Of a DNA stretch of 64,000 nt, positions 37,405 through 49,728 are shown in pieces (position 1 is the first letter of the stretch; every line of letters begins with the position of its first letter). This DNA is from Arcobacter acticola (GTDB lineage: Bacteria; Campylobacterota; Campylobacteria; Campylobacterales; Arcobacteraceae). Where the stretch lies: positions 1,364,001 through 1,428,000 of the forward strand of contig NZ_CP042652.1 in the NCBI RefSeq assembly GCF_013177675.1, read 5' to 3'. The notes beneath the pieces were generated by a model, which was not told the DNA's origin, ran no database searches, and saw nothing but the letters and a program-made list of their open reading frames with translations. The position numbers and the translations under genes were made by a program.

Positions 37405-37808
37405 TTTCTCTCCTTTAAATATTTTTCTAATTCATCTAATCCTGTATTTAAATCTGTTTGGTGAAATACTAAATCAAATCCATAGTTTTTGAATTTTGGT
37501 ACAAGAACACTTGCATCTCCTTCTCCAACTGCTAAATTCCCACCAATCATAAATACAACATCTTTTAGGTTTTTGTATTTAGATTTTAAAATACCTAATT
37601 CTCTACACCAACCTTCAGCTTCACCATTTAGTGAAGAGATTAGTAATACATCAGCATTTGTTTCAATAACTGCATCTATAAACTCTTCAAGATATGTATT
37701 AACACCTAAATTAAATACTTCAAATCCTCTTGCTTGTAACGATATATCAATAAGTCTGTTTGCAACTACGTGAATATCATTACCAACTACGCCTGTAACT
37801 ACTTTCAT
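37401..37808 (-). CDS. glmS: Glutamate mutase sigma subunit (B12-binding)
   Basis: A 135-residue cobalamin-binding Rossmann domain. The B12 motif reads GNDIHVVANRL: Asp and the axial His are present, but the usual Gly of D-x-H-x-x-G is Ala. LLISSLNGEAEGW and MIGGNLAVGEGD supply the other cobalamin contacts. First gene of the operon glmS-glmE-glmL-ligase. No methylaspartate ammonia-lyase gene is present in the window. Confidence 0.9.
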   Translation of the reverse strand: MKVVTGVVGNDIHVVANRLIDISLQARGFEVFNLGVNTYLEEFIDAVIETNADVLLISSLNGEAEGWCRELGILKSKYKNLKDVVFMIGGNLAVGEGDASVLVPKFKNYGFDLVFHQTDLNTGLDELEKYLKERN

Positions 37809-37927
37809 ATTTTCTACCTAAATTTACTAGATTTTATTTGTTTTCATAAAGTTGGTGATTTTATCTAAAATAGGGTTATAAATTGTTTATAAGGTGTGGA
37901 AGTGGAGGGTTTTTTGATTTTATTATT

Positions 37928-37956
37928 AAATAAAGAGAGAAAGAGCCTCTTTATTT
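37928..37956 (-). terminator. Terminator overlapping the HMA gene stop
   Basis: A 10-bp perfect stem AAATAAAGAG/CTCTTTATTT with a 9-nt loop; left-flanking AATAATAAAATC gives a U-rich tail on the minus strand. Confidence 0.7.
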
Positions 37957-38241
37957 ACTTGTTGCTACATCAAATTTACCAATTGCACAAGAAACGAAGC
38001 TTTTTGCTGTTGTTGCTGCTTTTTCAAATCCACTTAACTCATCAGTAGTTAATGGATAACCTAAAGATCTAAGTTTTACTTTTAAAGCATCAAGTTTTTC
38101 ATCTTCAATATCGAGTGTAATTTTTCTAGGATGAACTTCTAAATCTACGCTTACTTCTCCAAACTCATCTTTTAGTGATTTTGTAAGGGTGCTGGCACAT
38201 CCACCACATTTTACATTTAAAACTTCAAATGTTTGTTTCAT
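37951..38241 (-). CDS. Heavy-metal-associated (HMA) domain protein
   Basis: A 96-residue protein with one ferredoxin-like HMA domain. The metal-binding loop is LNVKCGGCASTLTKSL (CxxC near residue 12), followed by the typical VDLEVHPRKITLDIE strand. A C-terminal extension (ATTAKSFVSCAIGKFDVA) carries one more Cys. Probably a copper(I) chaperone, although no copper ATPase is adjacent. Confidence 0.85.
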   Translation of the reverse strand: MKQTFEVLNVKCGGCASTLTKSLKDEFGEVSVDLEVHPRKITLDIEDEKLDALKVKLRSLGYPLTTDELSGFEKAATTAKSFVSCAIGKFDVATSK

Positions 38242-38382
38242 ATTTTACTCCTTATTTTCCTTTTTGTTTAAAACTTTAAAGGTAAAATTTTATATATTGA
38301 AAGTATAACTGTTTTGCTCTTAGTTTTAATTTTATATGGAAGAAGATTTGATATTTTGTGATTAACTAGATTGATATAAATA

Positions 38383-38414
38383 GAAAAAAAGAGAAGAAAA
38401 ATCTTCTCTTTTTA
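38383..38414 (-). terminator. Terminator of the isocitrate dehydrogenase gene
   Basis: An 11-bp stem AAAAAGAGAAG/CTTCTCTTTTT with an A-rich loop, 18 bp past the stop, with an A-run on the left giving a U-tail on the minus strand. Confidence 0.8.
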
Positions 38415-38431
38415 TTTCTTAGGATTAGAAA

Positions 38432-40672
<2,241 letters not shown>

Positions 40673-40743
40673 TTATCATTTTAGGAAATTGAAAGCGCTT
40701 ATATTTAAGCTTGTGAGAAATTGATTGTTTCAATTTTTCACAA

Positions 40744-41865
40744 TTAATTTATACTATTAAATAAATCTTTAATAGATGCTGGTTTTTGATACTCAACATC
40801 AGTTTTCATAATATCTTTAGCTTCTTTATCTATCTCAGTTTCATTTTCTTTTACTTTTGTATAATTTTTTTCTACACCCACATTTGCATTTATATTATTA
40901 ACATGTGCCATATAGTTTTTTGAAAATTTATGTAATCCATTGTTATTATCTCTAACAAAGTATAAGTAGTCACTTTTCACAGGGAAAATTGCAGCCTTAA
41001 TTGCATCAAGACTCACAGCACAAACAGGATCTTTTGGTAAGCCATTTACCTTATATGTGTTGTAAGAACTATTATCGTCTTTGATTCTTTGTGCAGTTAC
41101 AACAGTGTTTGAATATTCACCATAGTTTAAAGTTCCATCCATTTGAAGTTTCATTCCACTTTTTAATCTATTATGAATAACACTTGAAACAATTGGCATT
41201 TCATTTATACTAGCTGCTTCTTTTTGTATCACTGAGGCTAAACTTAAATAATAATACCATTTTCTTTTATCATAAATACCAAATATTTTTTTTGAAAATT
41301 CTTCATATTTTTTATTTGTTTGAGAAAAAAGATAAAAGATCATATGATCTTCTTTCATGCCTATTGGTAAAGAATAAGTCTCTGCTAAAATATTTCCATC
41401 AGCCTTATAAGCGTACTGATTGTATAAGTCAGTTAGTTTTTCTTCTGAAAGATTAAATTCACTTGCAAGTCTTTTTAAGAAAACATAAGATGTTTCTCCT
41501 GGTATCAAAGTAATTGATTTTAAAGCTGCTTTTGAGTTAGTAAGCTTATAAATGAAATCCATTTTAGTAAGTCTATGTTCACTTATATCTATCCAACCAC
41601 TTTGAATATATCCACTTGCTTTTATAATAATTGTATCAAGAGTATTCATCTCAAAGCCACTTTTATTTAAGTATGCTATAATACCAACCGTACTGCCTTT
41701 AGGAATAAATAAAACTTTAGTAGAAGTTATTGGCATCGTCACATAAAATAAAACAACAATTAAACTAACAAGGATAAAATCTATAATGTTGAAGATGATT
41801 AAACTTCTTTTTCTTTCTCTTTTCTTAATAATAATATTACTCTTTTCGTTTCTGTATTCCGGCAT
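40744..41865 (-). CDS. mltG: MltG endolytic peptidoglycan transglycosylase
   Basis: A 373-residue inner-membrane protein of the YceG/MltG family that cuts nascent glycan strands. A basic N-terminus and one membrane helix (about residues 28-45) precede the LysM-like part; the catalytic domain shows LASVIQKEAASINEMPIVSS with Glu, LKSGMKLQMDGTLNY and GLPKDPVCAVSLDAI. There is no later Met before the helix, so the start at 41865 is needed; its first 80 bp therefore overlap the opposite gene head to head. Confidence 0.9.
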   Translation of the reverse strand: MPEYRNEKSNIIIKKRERKRSLIIFNIIDFILVSLIVVLFYVTMPITSTKVLFIPKGSTVGIIAYLNKSGFEMNTLDTIIIKASGYIQSGWIDISEHRLTKMDFIYKLTNSKAALKSITLIPGETSYVFLKRLASEFNLSEEKLTDLYNQYAYKADGNILAETYSLPIGMKEDHMIFYLFSQTNKKYEEFSKKIFGIYDKRKWYYYLSLASVIQKEAASINEMPIVSSVIHNRLKSGMKLQMDGTLNYGEYSNTVVTAQRIKDDNSSYNTYKVNGLPKDPVCAVSLDAIKAAIFPVKSDYLYFVRDNNNGLHKFSKNYMAHVNNINANVGVEKNYTKVKENETEIDKEAKDIMKTDVEYQKPASIKDLFNSIN

Positions 41866-44746
41866 AAAAATAGACTCTTTCTCTTTTTCAAATATTTTAA
41901 TTTCGCAATTCTATATTAAAATGGATAAAAAACTTATTTTAAACATTGAAAATATCGAATTAAAATCAAAAGAAACAAAAAGTACAAGCTCATTTGATGA
42001 GTTAAAAAGAGATTTAGAGTCTTTACCTATGATCTTGAAATTGTTCCAGAAAATCGATATTGAAAGATTAAAAGTAGGAGATAATGAATTTAAAATAATT
42101 TTAGATGAAGATACTTTATATTTAGATAATAAATTTGTAAATATTTCTTCAAAAATGGACATTTCTTCGAAACAAGTAAGCTTTGATTTGTACTCTTTAT
42201 ACTTAAAAGACGTAGAATTGCTATTTGATGGGAAAATAAAAGTTGATTATTTTAATGAAAAAATGAATTATTTTGGAAATTTTTATTATCAAGATATTCA
42301 AAGTAATATTAATGTTGAAATGACAAAAGAATTAGCTAAATTTTATTTAGCTAGTGAGTCTTTTAAAAGCTTGAAATTTTTAAAAAAATTTATAACTCTT
42401 CCCCCTGCTGCTGAAGAATGGATGTATGATAATGTTGAAGGAAATATTAAATTACAGAATTTTTATGGAGAGTTTGATTTAGAAAAAAATGAACTTGTAT
42501 ATGATTCTTTAAGAGGAAATGCCCAAATAGAAGCTGCAAAAATAAGATTTCATAAAGATGTTGATGTTATAAATACAAAAAATCTAGATATTACTTTTGA
42601 AAATGATAGCTTAGGATTTAAATTAATAGAACCAACATTTAAAGATAAAAGTTTAGATGGAAGTTTTGTTATGATTCATAATTTAACAAGTTCACAGTTA
42701 GGTGAAGTAGAAGTAAATATAAAAGCTAATACAAAACTTGATAAAGATATTTTAGGTATTTTAAAAGCTTATGATATCAATCTTCCATTAGTTCAAAATA
42801 GTGGAAATACTGATGCTTCTTTACAAATGATTTTTCCTTATGAAGAGGATAAACCTATGATAACAAAAGGTGTTTTCTTACTAACAGATGCAGATATTCT
42901 TATAAATAAATTTGCATTTTCTTCAAAAAGTGCAGAAGTTCTTTTAAATGATTCTATGATTGAAATAAAAAATGCAGACTTTAAATATAAAGATATGATT
43001 GACGCAATTGTAAATATTAATCTTGATACAAAAACTTTAAAATCTGAAGGTTTAGTTGATATTAAATCTTTTTTAATTGCAAAAGAAAATAAAGAAGAAA
43101 TTGTAAATATCAAAAATAAAACATCAGCTATTTCAATGGATTTTAATAATGAAGTAAATATAGAATTAAAAGATTTAGAAACAAGTGTAAAAGTATCAGA
43201 TTTGATATATGTTGATGTTAAAAACTTATCAAAAATTTATCCTTATTCTAAACTTTTAAAAGATATTTCAATTAAAGATGGAAATATCTCTTTAAGTGTA
43301 AAAGATGATAAAAATATTAATTTCATAGCAAATATAAAAGGTCTTGAATTTCCAATACAAAAAGATGATAAATTAATAGAAAGTCTTAATATAAAAGGTT
43401 CAATTGAAGATAAAAAGATTTTAATTTCATCAGAAGATGAAAAATTAAAAGTTGAAGTTAATGAGCAAGTTAATATTTATTTAAAAGATTTAGATGTTTT
43501 AATTGATACAAAAAAAGTAAATACTTCTTCAAAAACTAGTATGAATATCTTTTTAGATAACAGCAAACTAAAAATTGATGAGTCCGTTTATGAGCTAAAA
43601 AATGCAAAAGTAAATATTAAAAAAGATGAAATAGCTTTTAATGCCTATGTTGTAAATTTAGATATTCCATTAAAGAAAAATGATAAAAAAGTAGACGAAT
43701 TATCACTTGAAGGTACTTATAGCAATAATTTAACTACCTTATATACAAAAAACAAAGATTTGATTATAGAATTAAACAAAGATTTTACTAAATTAAAAAT
43801 TGATGGCTACGATGTATTATATTCAACTGGAAATAAGGAAGATGAAGATAAAGATAAAAAAGAAGATGATAGAAACATAGATATTCTAGGTAAAAATTCT
43901 AATATTTTTATAAATGAAAAATATAAATTTTTAGCAGATAATTATGAGATAAGTGTAAGGGCTGATAAAAGTAAATACATTCATTTACAATACAAAAAAA
44001 TAGATATTACAATGAATCAATCAAAAGATGAAAAAATAGATATCTTTTCAAATGAAATTAATGATGAATTTGTAAATGCAATTTTTGATAAAAAAATATT
44101 TGAGGGTGGAAATATATTATTATTAGCAAATGGAGATATCAATAATTTAGAAGGGAAAATGATTATTAAAGATAGTAATATTGATGATTTAGCAATTTTA
44201 AATAATCTTTTAATTTTTATTCATACCTCTCCTGCACTTATAAATCCATTTCTTGCAATTCCTTCTGTTGTTGGAATGGCTACAAATTCAGGATTTAATC
44301 TTACTGCATACAAAATCATAAATGGTTCTATTGAGTTTAATTATAGTAAAGAAAAAGAGCTTTTAGATATCAAAAAACTAGTTACTGTTGGAAATGGAAT
44401 TGATTTTGATGGAAAAGGAAAAGTGAATTTGAATGACATGACAATAACTTCAGATATTAAACTTATATTCTTAAAAGATTATTCAAAAATAGTAGGTGCT
44501 ATTCCTGTTGTTAATTTTGTTTTATTAGGGGACAATAACAGAGTTGAAACTCAAGTAAATGTATTTGGAGATTTAGATAATCCAAAGATATCTACAAACT
44601 TAACAAAAGATGCATTTAGTGTACCTATGAATATAGTAAAAAGAATTCTAACATCACCATCAGCACTATTAGATTTTGTAACTGGAAAAGAGACTGAAGA
44701 AGAAAAAGAAGATAAAGAGAATATGATAAATAAGCCTTTAGAATAA
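41786..44746 (+). CDS. AsmA-like/DUF3971 envelope protein
   Basis: A 986-residue protein with an N-terminal membrane anchor (about residues 5-25) and a very long beta-rich periplasmic part with repeats of I/V-N-I-K segments, ending in an AsmA-C-like domain (about 780-960: LLANGDINNLEGKMIIKDS, IPVVNFVLLGDNNRVETQVN). AsmA/YhdP/TamB-like proteins form bridges that carry phospholipids to the outer membrane. The start ATG at 41786, or Met4 at 41795, lies inside the mltG coding region on the other strand. Confidence 0.75.
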   Translation: MLKMIKLLFLSLFLIIILLFSFLYSGIKIDSFSFSNILISQFYIKMDKKLILNIENIELKSKETKSTSSFDELKRDLESLPMILKLFQKIDIERLKVGDNEFKIILDEDTLYLDNKFVNISSKMDISSKQVSFDLYSLYLKDVELLFDGKIKVDYFNEKMNYFGNFYYQDIQSNINVEMTKELAKFYLASESFKSLKFLKKFITLPPAAEEWMYDNVEGNIKLQNFYGEFDLEKNELVYDSLRGNAQIEAAKIRFHKDVDVINTKNLDITFENDSLGFKLIEPTFKDKSLDGSFVMIHNLTSSQLGEVEVNIKANTKLDKDILGILKAYDINLPLVQNSGNTDASLQMIFPYEEDKPMITKGVFLLTDADILINKFAFSSKSAEVLLNDSMIEIKNADFKYKDMIDAIVNINLDTKTLKSEGLVDIKSFLIAKENKEEIVNIKNKTSAISMDFNNEVNIELKDLETSVKVSDLIYVDVKNLSKIYPYSKLLKDISIKDGNISLSVKDDKNINFIANIKGLEFPIQKDDKLIESLNIKGSIEDKKILISSEDEKLKVEVNEQVNIYLKDLDVLIDTKKVNTSSKTSMNIFLDNSKLKIDESVYELKNAKVNIKKDEIAFNAYVVNLDIPLKKNDKKVDELSLEGTYSNNLTTLYTKNKDLIIELNKDFTKLKIDGYDVLYSTGNKEDEDKDKKEDDRNIDILGKNSNIFINEKYKFLADNYEISVRADKSKYIHLQYKKIDITMNQSKDEKIDIFSNEINDEFVNAIFDKKIFEGGNILLLANGDINNLEGKMIIKDSNIDDLAILNNLLIFIHTSPALINPFLAIPSVVGMATNSGFNLTAYKIINGSIEFNYSKEKELLDIKKLVTVGNGIDFDGKGKVNLNDMTITSDIKLIFLKDYSKIVGAIPVVNFVLLGDNNRVETQVNVFGDLDNPKISTNLTKDAFSVPMNIVKRILTSPSALLDFVTGKETEEEKEDKENMINKPLE

Positions 44747-44766
44747 AAGGCTTATTTGTTTTTTTA
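44728..44766 (+). terminator. Strong terminator of the AsmA-like gene
   Basis: A 12-bp perfect stem AAATAAGCCTTT/AAAGGCTTATTT with a 6-nt loop, followed by GTTTTTTT. It overlaps the stop codon and sits between convergent genes. Confidence 0.88.
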
Positions 44767-44775
44767 ATTTAGTTT

Positions 44776-45981
44776 TTACTCATTTCTTAAAACGTCAATA
44801 ACGTCAATATTTGTAGCTTTTGAAGCTGGATAATAAGATGAAACAAGTACTATAATAACAGCACCAATAATAATAGATACAAAGTCACTCATAGCTAAAT
44901 CAAGTGGAAGTTTAGCGCTACCATAAACATCAGCAGGTAAAGTAACAATATCAAAGTTATCTAAAAGCCAATAACCTATAAAACCTAAAGCAATTCCAGT
45001 TAAAATTCCTGCAAAACCAATAATAGTTCCAACTCTTAAGAAAATAGTTTTAATCTCTTTTGCAGTTGCTCCCATTGATAAAAGTAGGGCAATTTCTTTT
45101 CTTCTACTCATAACTGTCATTAAAAGTGATGAAATAATATTTAAAGAAGCAACTAGAATAATTAACATTAAAACTATAAATAGAGCTGTTTTTTCCATTT
45201 TCATAGCTGCGAAGAAGTTTCCATTTTGTTGCCACCAACCTACGATTCCACTATTTGTACCTCTTAGAGATTTTTTTAGTTTTTCCATATCTGCAAATGC
45301 ATCATCTGAATGAATATGAATACCATCATAATAACCAGGCTCTTTTTTTAGTAGTATTTGTAAAGCTTCTAAAGAAGTATACATATATGACTTATCATAG
45401 GCATTAAGACCTGAATTAAAAGAGTTTACATAAGTAAATCTTTTCATTTTAGGCATCATAGAAAAACCTGTTGGATTAAGCTCTGTAAAATATAAAGTTG
45501 CTTTTGATCCACCATTTAAAAGTAGCTTATCAGAGATTCCAGAACCTGTAATAATGTCATATTTATCCATTTGAAGATTCCCTAAAGCATCTTTATAAAT
45601 AGGATTAATTAAAGCTTCTTTTTCAGGAACTACTCCAAAAATCATACCTCCACTCATTGCTTCACCACTTTGAATAATAGCTTGTGATGAGATAAAAGGA
45701 GAAAATTTTAAATTAGGATACTCTTTTTGTAGCTTATTTAATAATTCTTCATTTAAAGAATTATCCATTTTAGGATAAATTGTTAAAGGATAATTCATTG
45801 TGAAAAGTTTTCTTTCAAACTCTTTGGCTGTTCCATTCATAATAGCCATAGATAAGATTAAAACCATAACCCCAATAGAAACACCTACAAATGCCAAAAT
45901 AGCACTTATAGATATAAAAGGATTTTTTTTGTCAAATCTTAAATATTTTTTTACAATAAAATTTACTAACTTCTTATTCAA
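44776..45981 (-). CDS. LolC/LolE-like lipoprotein-release ABC permease
   Basis: A 401-residue FtsX-family permease: helix 1 (SAILAFVGVSIGVMVLILSM), a periplasmic MacB-type domain (about 55-240) and three C-terminal helices (265-395) with RRKEIALLLSMGATAKEI between. Such permeases pull lipoproteins out of the inner membrane for LolA. A single permease gene rather than a LolC/LolE pair suggests a homodimer (LolF-type use). It starts 1 bp after the secA stop; lolA is divergent just beyond secA, so export and lipoprotein sorting genes are grouped. Confidence 0.82.
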   Translation of the reverse strand: MNKKLVNFIVKKYLRFDKKNPFISISAILAFVGVSIGVMVLILSMAIMNGTAKEFERKLFTMNYPLTIYPKMDNSLNEELLNKLQKEYPNLKFSPFISSQAIIQSGEAMSGGMIFGVVPEKEALINPIYKDALGNLQMDKYDIITGSGISDKLLLNGGSKATLYFTELNPTGFSMMPKMKRFTYVNSFNSGLNAYDKSYMYTSLEALQILLKKEPGYYDGIHIHSDDAFADMEKLKKSLRGTNSGIVGWWQQNGNFFAAMKMEKTALFIVLMLIILVASLNIISSLLMTVMSRRKEIALLLSMGATAKEIKTIFLRVGTIIGFAGILTGIALGFIGYWLLDNFDIVTLPADVYGSAKLPLDLAMSDFVSIIIGAVIIVLVSSYYPASKATNIDVIDVLRNE

Positions 45982-45982
45982 T

Positions 45983-48601
45983 TTAGTTTCCTGCTGCTAA
46001 ACCAATTTTAGGACCACTTTTACCACAACAGTGTTTGTATTTTAAACCACTTCCGCATGGACAATCTTCATTTCTAGCAATTTTTCTATCACTATTTTTT
46101 ACAGCTTCTTGCGCAACATTAGTTGTAATATGTTCTGTTGATTCTTCCATTTGCTCTTTCATTTTAGCAATTGCAGCTTGTTCTTTTTCTCTATCTTCAT
46201 TTGATTGAAGTTGAATTGTAAATAAAATTTTAATAATTTCATGTTTAATATTTGAAATTAATTCAATAAACATATTATAAGACTCTTTTTTATACTCAAC
46301 CAATGGATCTTTTTGGTTATAACCTCTAAGACCAATTCCAGCTTTTAGTGTATCCATAGAGTATAAATGCTCTCTCCATGCTTTATCTAAAATTTGTAAG
46401 TATAATATTCTTTCAATTTCACTTTTTTGCTCAGGTGCAGCCATTGACATTTTTGAGTTATAAACTTCTCTTATCATAGTTGCTAATTTCTCTTCTAAAT
46501 CTTCAAATGAATCAGTTTTTAAATCTTCAAGAGTTACAATAAATCTTAATTCTTCTTCTAATTTTACTTTTACATAGTCTAAATCAAAATCTTCAGATGG
46601 CATACCTTTTATTATATGAGCATTTGATAATAAATTATTGATATATTCAAGTCTATTTTCTTCTAATTTTGAATCAATGTTATAGTCAGGTTTTAATAAA
46701 TCATTTCTAAAGCTGTAGATTACTTTTCTTTGTTGATTTGCAACATCATCATATTCAAGTAAATGTTTTCTTGACTCAAAATGCATTGCTTCTACTTTTT
46801 TCTGAGCATTTTCAACAGCACGTGTAACCATTCTAGATTCGATATGTTCACCTTCTTCAATACCTAATCTTTCCATGATTCCTTTTATTTTATCACTTCC
46901 GAAAATTCTTAAAAGATTATCTTCAAGTGATAAGTAAAATTGAGACTCACCAACATCACCTTGACGACCAGCTCTTCCTCTTAACTGATTATCAATTCTT
47001 CTAGACTCATGTCTTTCTGTTCCTATAATTGCTAATCCACCAAGATCTAAAATCTCTTTTGTAAGTTTAATATCAACTCCACGTCCAGCCATGTTCGTAG
47101 CAATTGTAACGGCACCTTTTTGACCAGCATCAGCAATAATTTTTCCCTCTTTTTCATGTTGTTTTGCATTTAAAACTGTATGAGGAATTTTTTTACTTAC
47201 TAAAATTGCGTGTAATTTTTCTGATTTTTCAATTGAAGCAGTTCCCACAAGAACTGGTTGACCTTTTTCGTGTAATTGTTTGATTTTATTACAAACAGCT
47301 TCAAATTTTTCTCTTTCACTTTTATAAATAAGGTCATTTTTGTCAATTCTTTTTATTTCTACATTTGTAGGAATAGAAACAACATCTAGTTTATAAATCT
47401 CTGCAAACTCAGTAGCTTCTGTTTGAGCAGTTCCTGTCATACCAGCTAGTTTGTTATACATTCTAAAGTAATTTTGGAAAGTAATATCAGCTAAAGTTTG
47501 AGATTCATCTTGAATAGAAACACCTTCTTTAGCTTCTAAAGCTTGGTGTAAACCTTCAGAGAATCTTCTTCCTTCACTTAATCTTCCAGTAAATTCATCT
47601 ACAATAATTACAGTGTTATCTTTTACAACATAATCAACATCATTTTCAAAAATATAATTCGCTTTTAATGCTTGATCCAGTGAGTGTGAAAGCATTGCAT
47701 TTTCTATTGAATATAAGTTATCAACTGCAAAAAGTTTCTCTGCATTTTCATGCCCTTGTTCTGTTAGCATAACTGATTTATTTTTTTCATCAACAATAAA
47801 ATCGCCAGTAGTAGTAGGTTTTTCAGAAGAGTTTTTAGGCTCTATTAACTGTCCTTTTTCTAATTGTAGTGCAATTTGATTTGCTCTTAAATAATCAGAA
47901 CTTTTATGATTTGTTGGACCTGAAATAATTAAAGGAGTTCTTGCTTCATCGATTAAAATTGAGTCAACTTCATCTACGATTACGAAATTATGTTCTCTTT
48001 GAACTTTTTCATTAATATCATAATTCATATTATCTCTTAGATAATCAAATCCAAACTCATTGTTTGTTCCATATGTAATATCACAAGCATAATGAGCTCT
48101 TCTTTCTTGATCATCTCTTATTCCACCAACAACAGCACCAACACTAAATCCTAAAAAGTTATATAAAGGAGTAAGCTCAGCTGCATCTCTACTTGCTAGA
48201 TAGTCATTTACAGTTACAACATGTACACCTTTTCCTGCAAGTGCATTTAATGCAACAGCTAAAGATCCAACTAAAGTTTTACCTTCACCCGTTTTCATCT
48301 CAGCAATTCTTCCATCATGTAAAACCATTGCCCCAACTAACTGAACATCATAAGGTCTCATATTCAAAGCTCTTTTAGAAGCTTCCCTTGTAATTGCAAA
48401 AGATTCATTTAAAACATCATTCAATGATTTTTCTTCTTTTTGTACAAGCTCTTTTAGTTTATTAAATTCGCTTTGTAGCTCTTCGTCGCTTAAATTTTCA
48501 TACTTACTTTCAAGAGCTGTTATCTCTTGCGCTCGTTTTCTATATTGTTTTACTTCCCTATCGTTTCTTGTACCAAAAATCTTTGAAAAAACATTTAACA
48601 T
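45983..48601 (-). CDS. secA: SecA preprotein translocase ATPase
   Basis: An 872-residue motor that drives proteins through SecYEG. Motifs: Walker [12 protein letters not shown] near residue 105, [19 protein letters not shown], the [19 protein letters not shown] region, [25 protein letters not shown] and a C-terminal zinc-binding SEC-C tail [17 protein letters not shown]. It is full length. It shares a 57-bp divergent region with lolA. Confidence 0.97.
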   Translation of the reverse strand: MLNVFSKIFGTRNDREVKQYRKRAQEITALESKYENLSDEELQSEFNKLKELVQKEEKSLNDVLNESFAITREASKRALNMRPYDVQLVGAMVLHDGRIAEMKTGEGKTLVGSLAVALNALAGKGVHVVTVNDYLASRDAAELTPLYNFLGFSVGAVVGGIRDDQERRAHYACDITYGTNNEFGFDYLRDNMNYDINEKVQREHNFVIVDEVDSILIDEARTPLIISGPTNHKSSDYLRANQIALQLEKGQLIEPKNSSEKPTTTGDFIVDEKNKSVMLTEQGHENAEKLFAVDNLYSIENAMLSHSLDQALKANYIFENDVDYVVKDNTVIIVDEFTGRLSEGRRFSEGLHQALEAKEGVSIQDESQTLADITFQNYFRMYNKLAGMTGTAQTEATEFAEIYKLDVVSIPTNVEIKRIDKNDLIYKSEREKFEAVCNKIKQLHEKGQPVLVGTASIEKSEKLHAILVSKKIPHTVLNAKQHEKEGKIIADAGQKGAVTIATNMAGRGVDIKLTKEILDLGGLAIIGTERHESRRIDNQLRGRAGRQGDVGESQFYLSLEDNLLRIFGSDKIKGIMERLGIEEGEHIESRMVTRAVENAQKKVEAMHFESRKHLLEYDDVANQQRKVIYSFRNDLLKPDYNIDSKLEENRLEYINNLLSNAHIIKGMPSEDFDLDYVKVKLEEELRFIVTLEDLKTDSFEDLEEKLATMIREVYNSKMSMAAPEQKSEIERILYLQILDKAWREHLYSMDTLKAGIGLRGYNQKDPLVEYKKESYNMFIELISNIKHEIIKILFTIQLQSNEDREKEQAAIAKMKEQMEESTEHITTNVAQEAVKNSDRKIARNEDCPCGSGLKYKHCCGKSGPKIGLAAGN

Positions 48602-48658
48602 AAAATTAGTTCCTTTTCGTTATAATCCCAATGATTATATAAAAAAAAAGGTTAAAAT

Positions 48659-49192
48659 ATGTTTTATAAATTAATAATCTCTTCTATGCTTCTTTTAAGT
48701 GTTTGTTTTGCATCTAATGATATAAAAAATTTAGATACTTTTAAAGCTAGTTTTACACAAAAAATAGTTTCAACTTCTGATAATATTATTGAATATAAAG
48801 GTGATGTATTTATTAAAAAAAGTGGTAAAATTTTATGGCAATACAAAACTCCTGTTGTAAAAAATGTTTATATTAATGATAGCTTTGCGGTTGTTGATGA
48901 ACCTGAGTTAGAACAAGCAATTTTTACAGAACTTGATAGTGAAATAAATATTATTAAACTTTTAAATACTTCAAAAAAAATTGATGATAATACTTACAAT
49001 ACAAATATTGATGATGTTGATTATTTAATTAAAACGTCAAAATCAAATGATAAAATCGAGTTTATAAACTATAAAGATAAATTAGAAAATAAAGTTGAAA
49101 TTAAATTTTCAAATGTAATTCAAAACGGTGAAATCTCAGATGATATTTTCAAATTCACTATTCCTGAACACTACGATATTATAAGAAAATAG
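48659..49192 (+). CDS. lolA: LolA periplasmic lipoprotein carrier
   Basis: A 177-residue periplasmic chaperone. The signal peptide (MFYKLIISSMLLLSVCFA) precedes the LolA half-barrel: LDTFKASFTQKIVS, GDVFIKKSGKILWQYKTPV and DDIFKFTIPEHYDII at the C-terminus. It carries lipoproteins from the Lol permease to the outer membrane. It is divergent from secA and followed by rnpB. Confidence 0.9.
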   Translation: MFYKLIISSMLLLSVCFASNDIKNLDTFKASFTQKIVSTSDNIIEYKGDVFIKKSGKILWQYKTPVVKNVYINDSFAVVDEPELEQAIFTELDSEINIIKLLNTSKKIDDNTYNTNIDDVDYLIKTSKSNDKIEFINYKDKLENKVEIKFSNVIQNGEISDDIFKFTIPEHYDIIRK

Positions 49193-49210
49193 ATTTTAAG
49201 AATTAATGGC

Positions 49211-49216
49211 TATAAT
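49211..49216 (+). promoter_or_regulatory. -10 box of the RNase P RNA gene
   Basis: TATAAT at 49211-49216, about 6 bp before the predicted RNA 5' end. No good -35 is visible, as is common in Campylobacterota promoters. Confidence 0.65.
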
Positions 49217-49221
49217 TCCAT

Positions 49222-49547
49222 CTAGGTAAACCAGACAATAGCTTGAGTAAAATCAAGAGGAAAGTCCGGGCTGCTGTGAAGTATGGTTCCATTTAAATGA
49301 TGGCTAGGGTAACCTAAGGGATAGTGCAACAGAGAATAGACAGCCGATTTATCGGTGATGGTGAAACGGTGGGGTAAGAGCCTACCAGACTTTTGAGTAA
49401 TCTTAAGTGCTTTGTAAACCCAACCTGCAGCAAGAAGACTAGGTAATTACTTCACAACATATTGGTCTTCGCAAGACTACTAAAGTAATTTAGTAGCTAG
49501 ATAAATTATTGTCTTAAAAACAGAACGCGGCTTATTGGGCTACCTAT
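49222..49547 (+). ncRNA. rnpB: RNase P RNA (bacterial class A)
   Basis: Catalytic RNA that removes tRNA 5' leaders. The conserved core is seen at both ends: GAGGAAAGTCCGGGC (49257-49271) and ACAGAACGCGGCTTA (49520-49534), which form P4. AGGGTAACCTAAGGGATAG and GGTGAAACGGTGGGGTAAG also match. TAGGTA near the 5' end pairs with TACCTA at the 3' end as P1. The ends are set by P1 and are accurate to a few bases. Confidence 0.93.
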
Positions 49548-49550
49548 AAA

Positions 49551-49580
49551 AAAAGGAAGTATTTATACTTCCTTTTTTTT
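49551..49580 (+). terminator. Terminator of rnpB
   Basis: GGAAGTA/TACTTCC stem flanked by A- and T-runs, ending in eight T, directly after the RNA. The remaining gap to 49728 shows no gene. Confidence 0.88.
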
Positions 49581-49728
49581 ATTCTATATTGATAATTTTA
49601 TTGACTAAAATCACTTATCTCTCTTATAAAATGTTCATGCTCCTACCTACCGTAAAGTTTTTTAGAATTTATCAAAAAAAATGTATATTAAATAACACAT
49701 AAGGTATATAAAAATCTACAATATTTAA

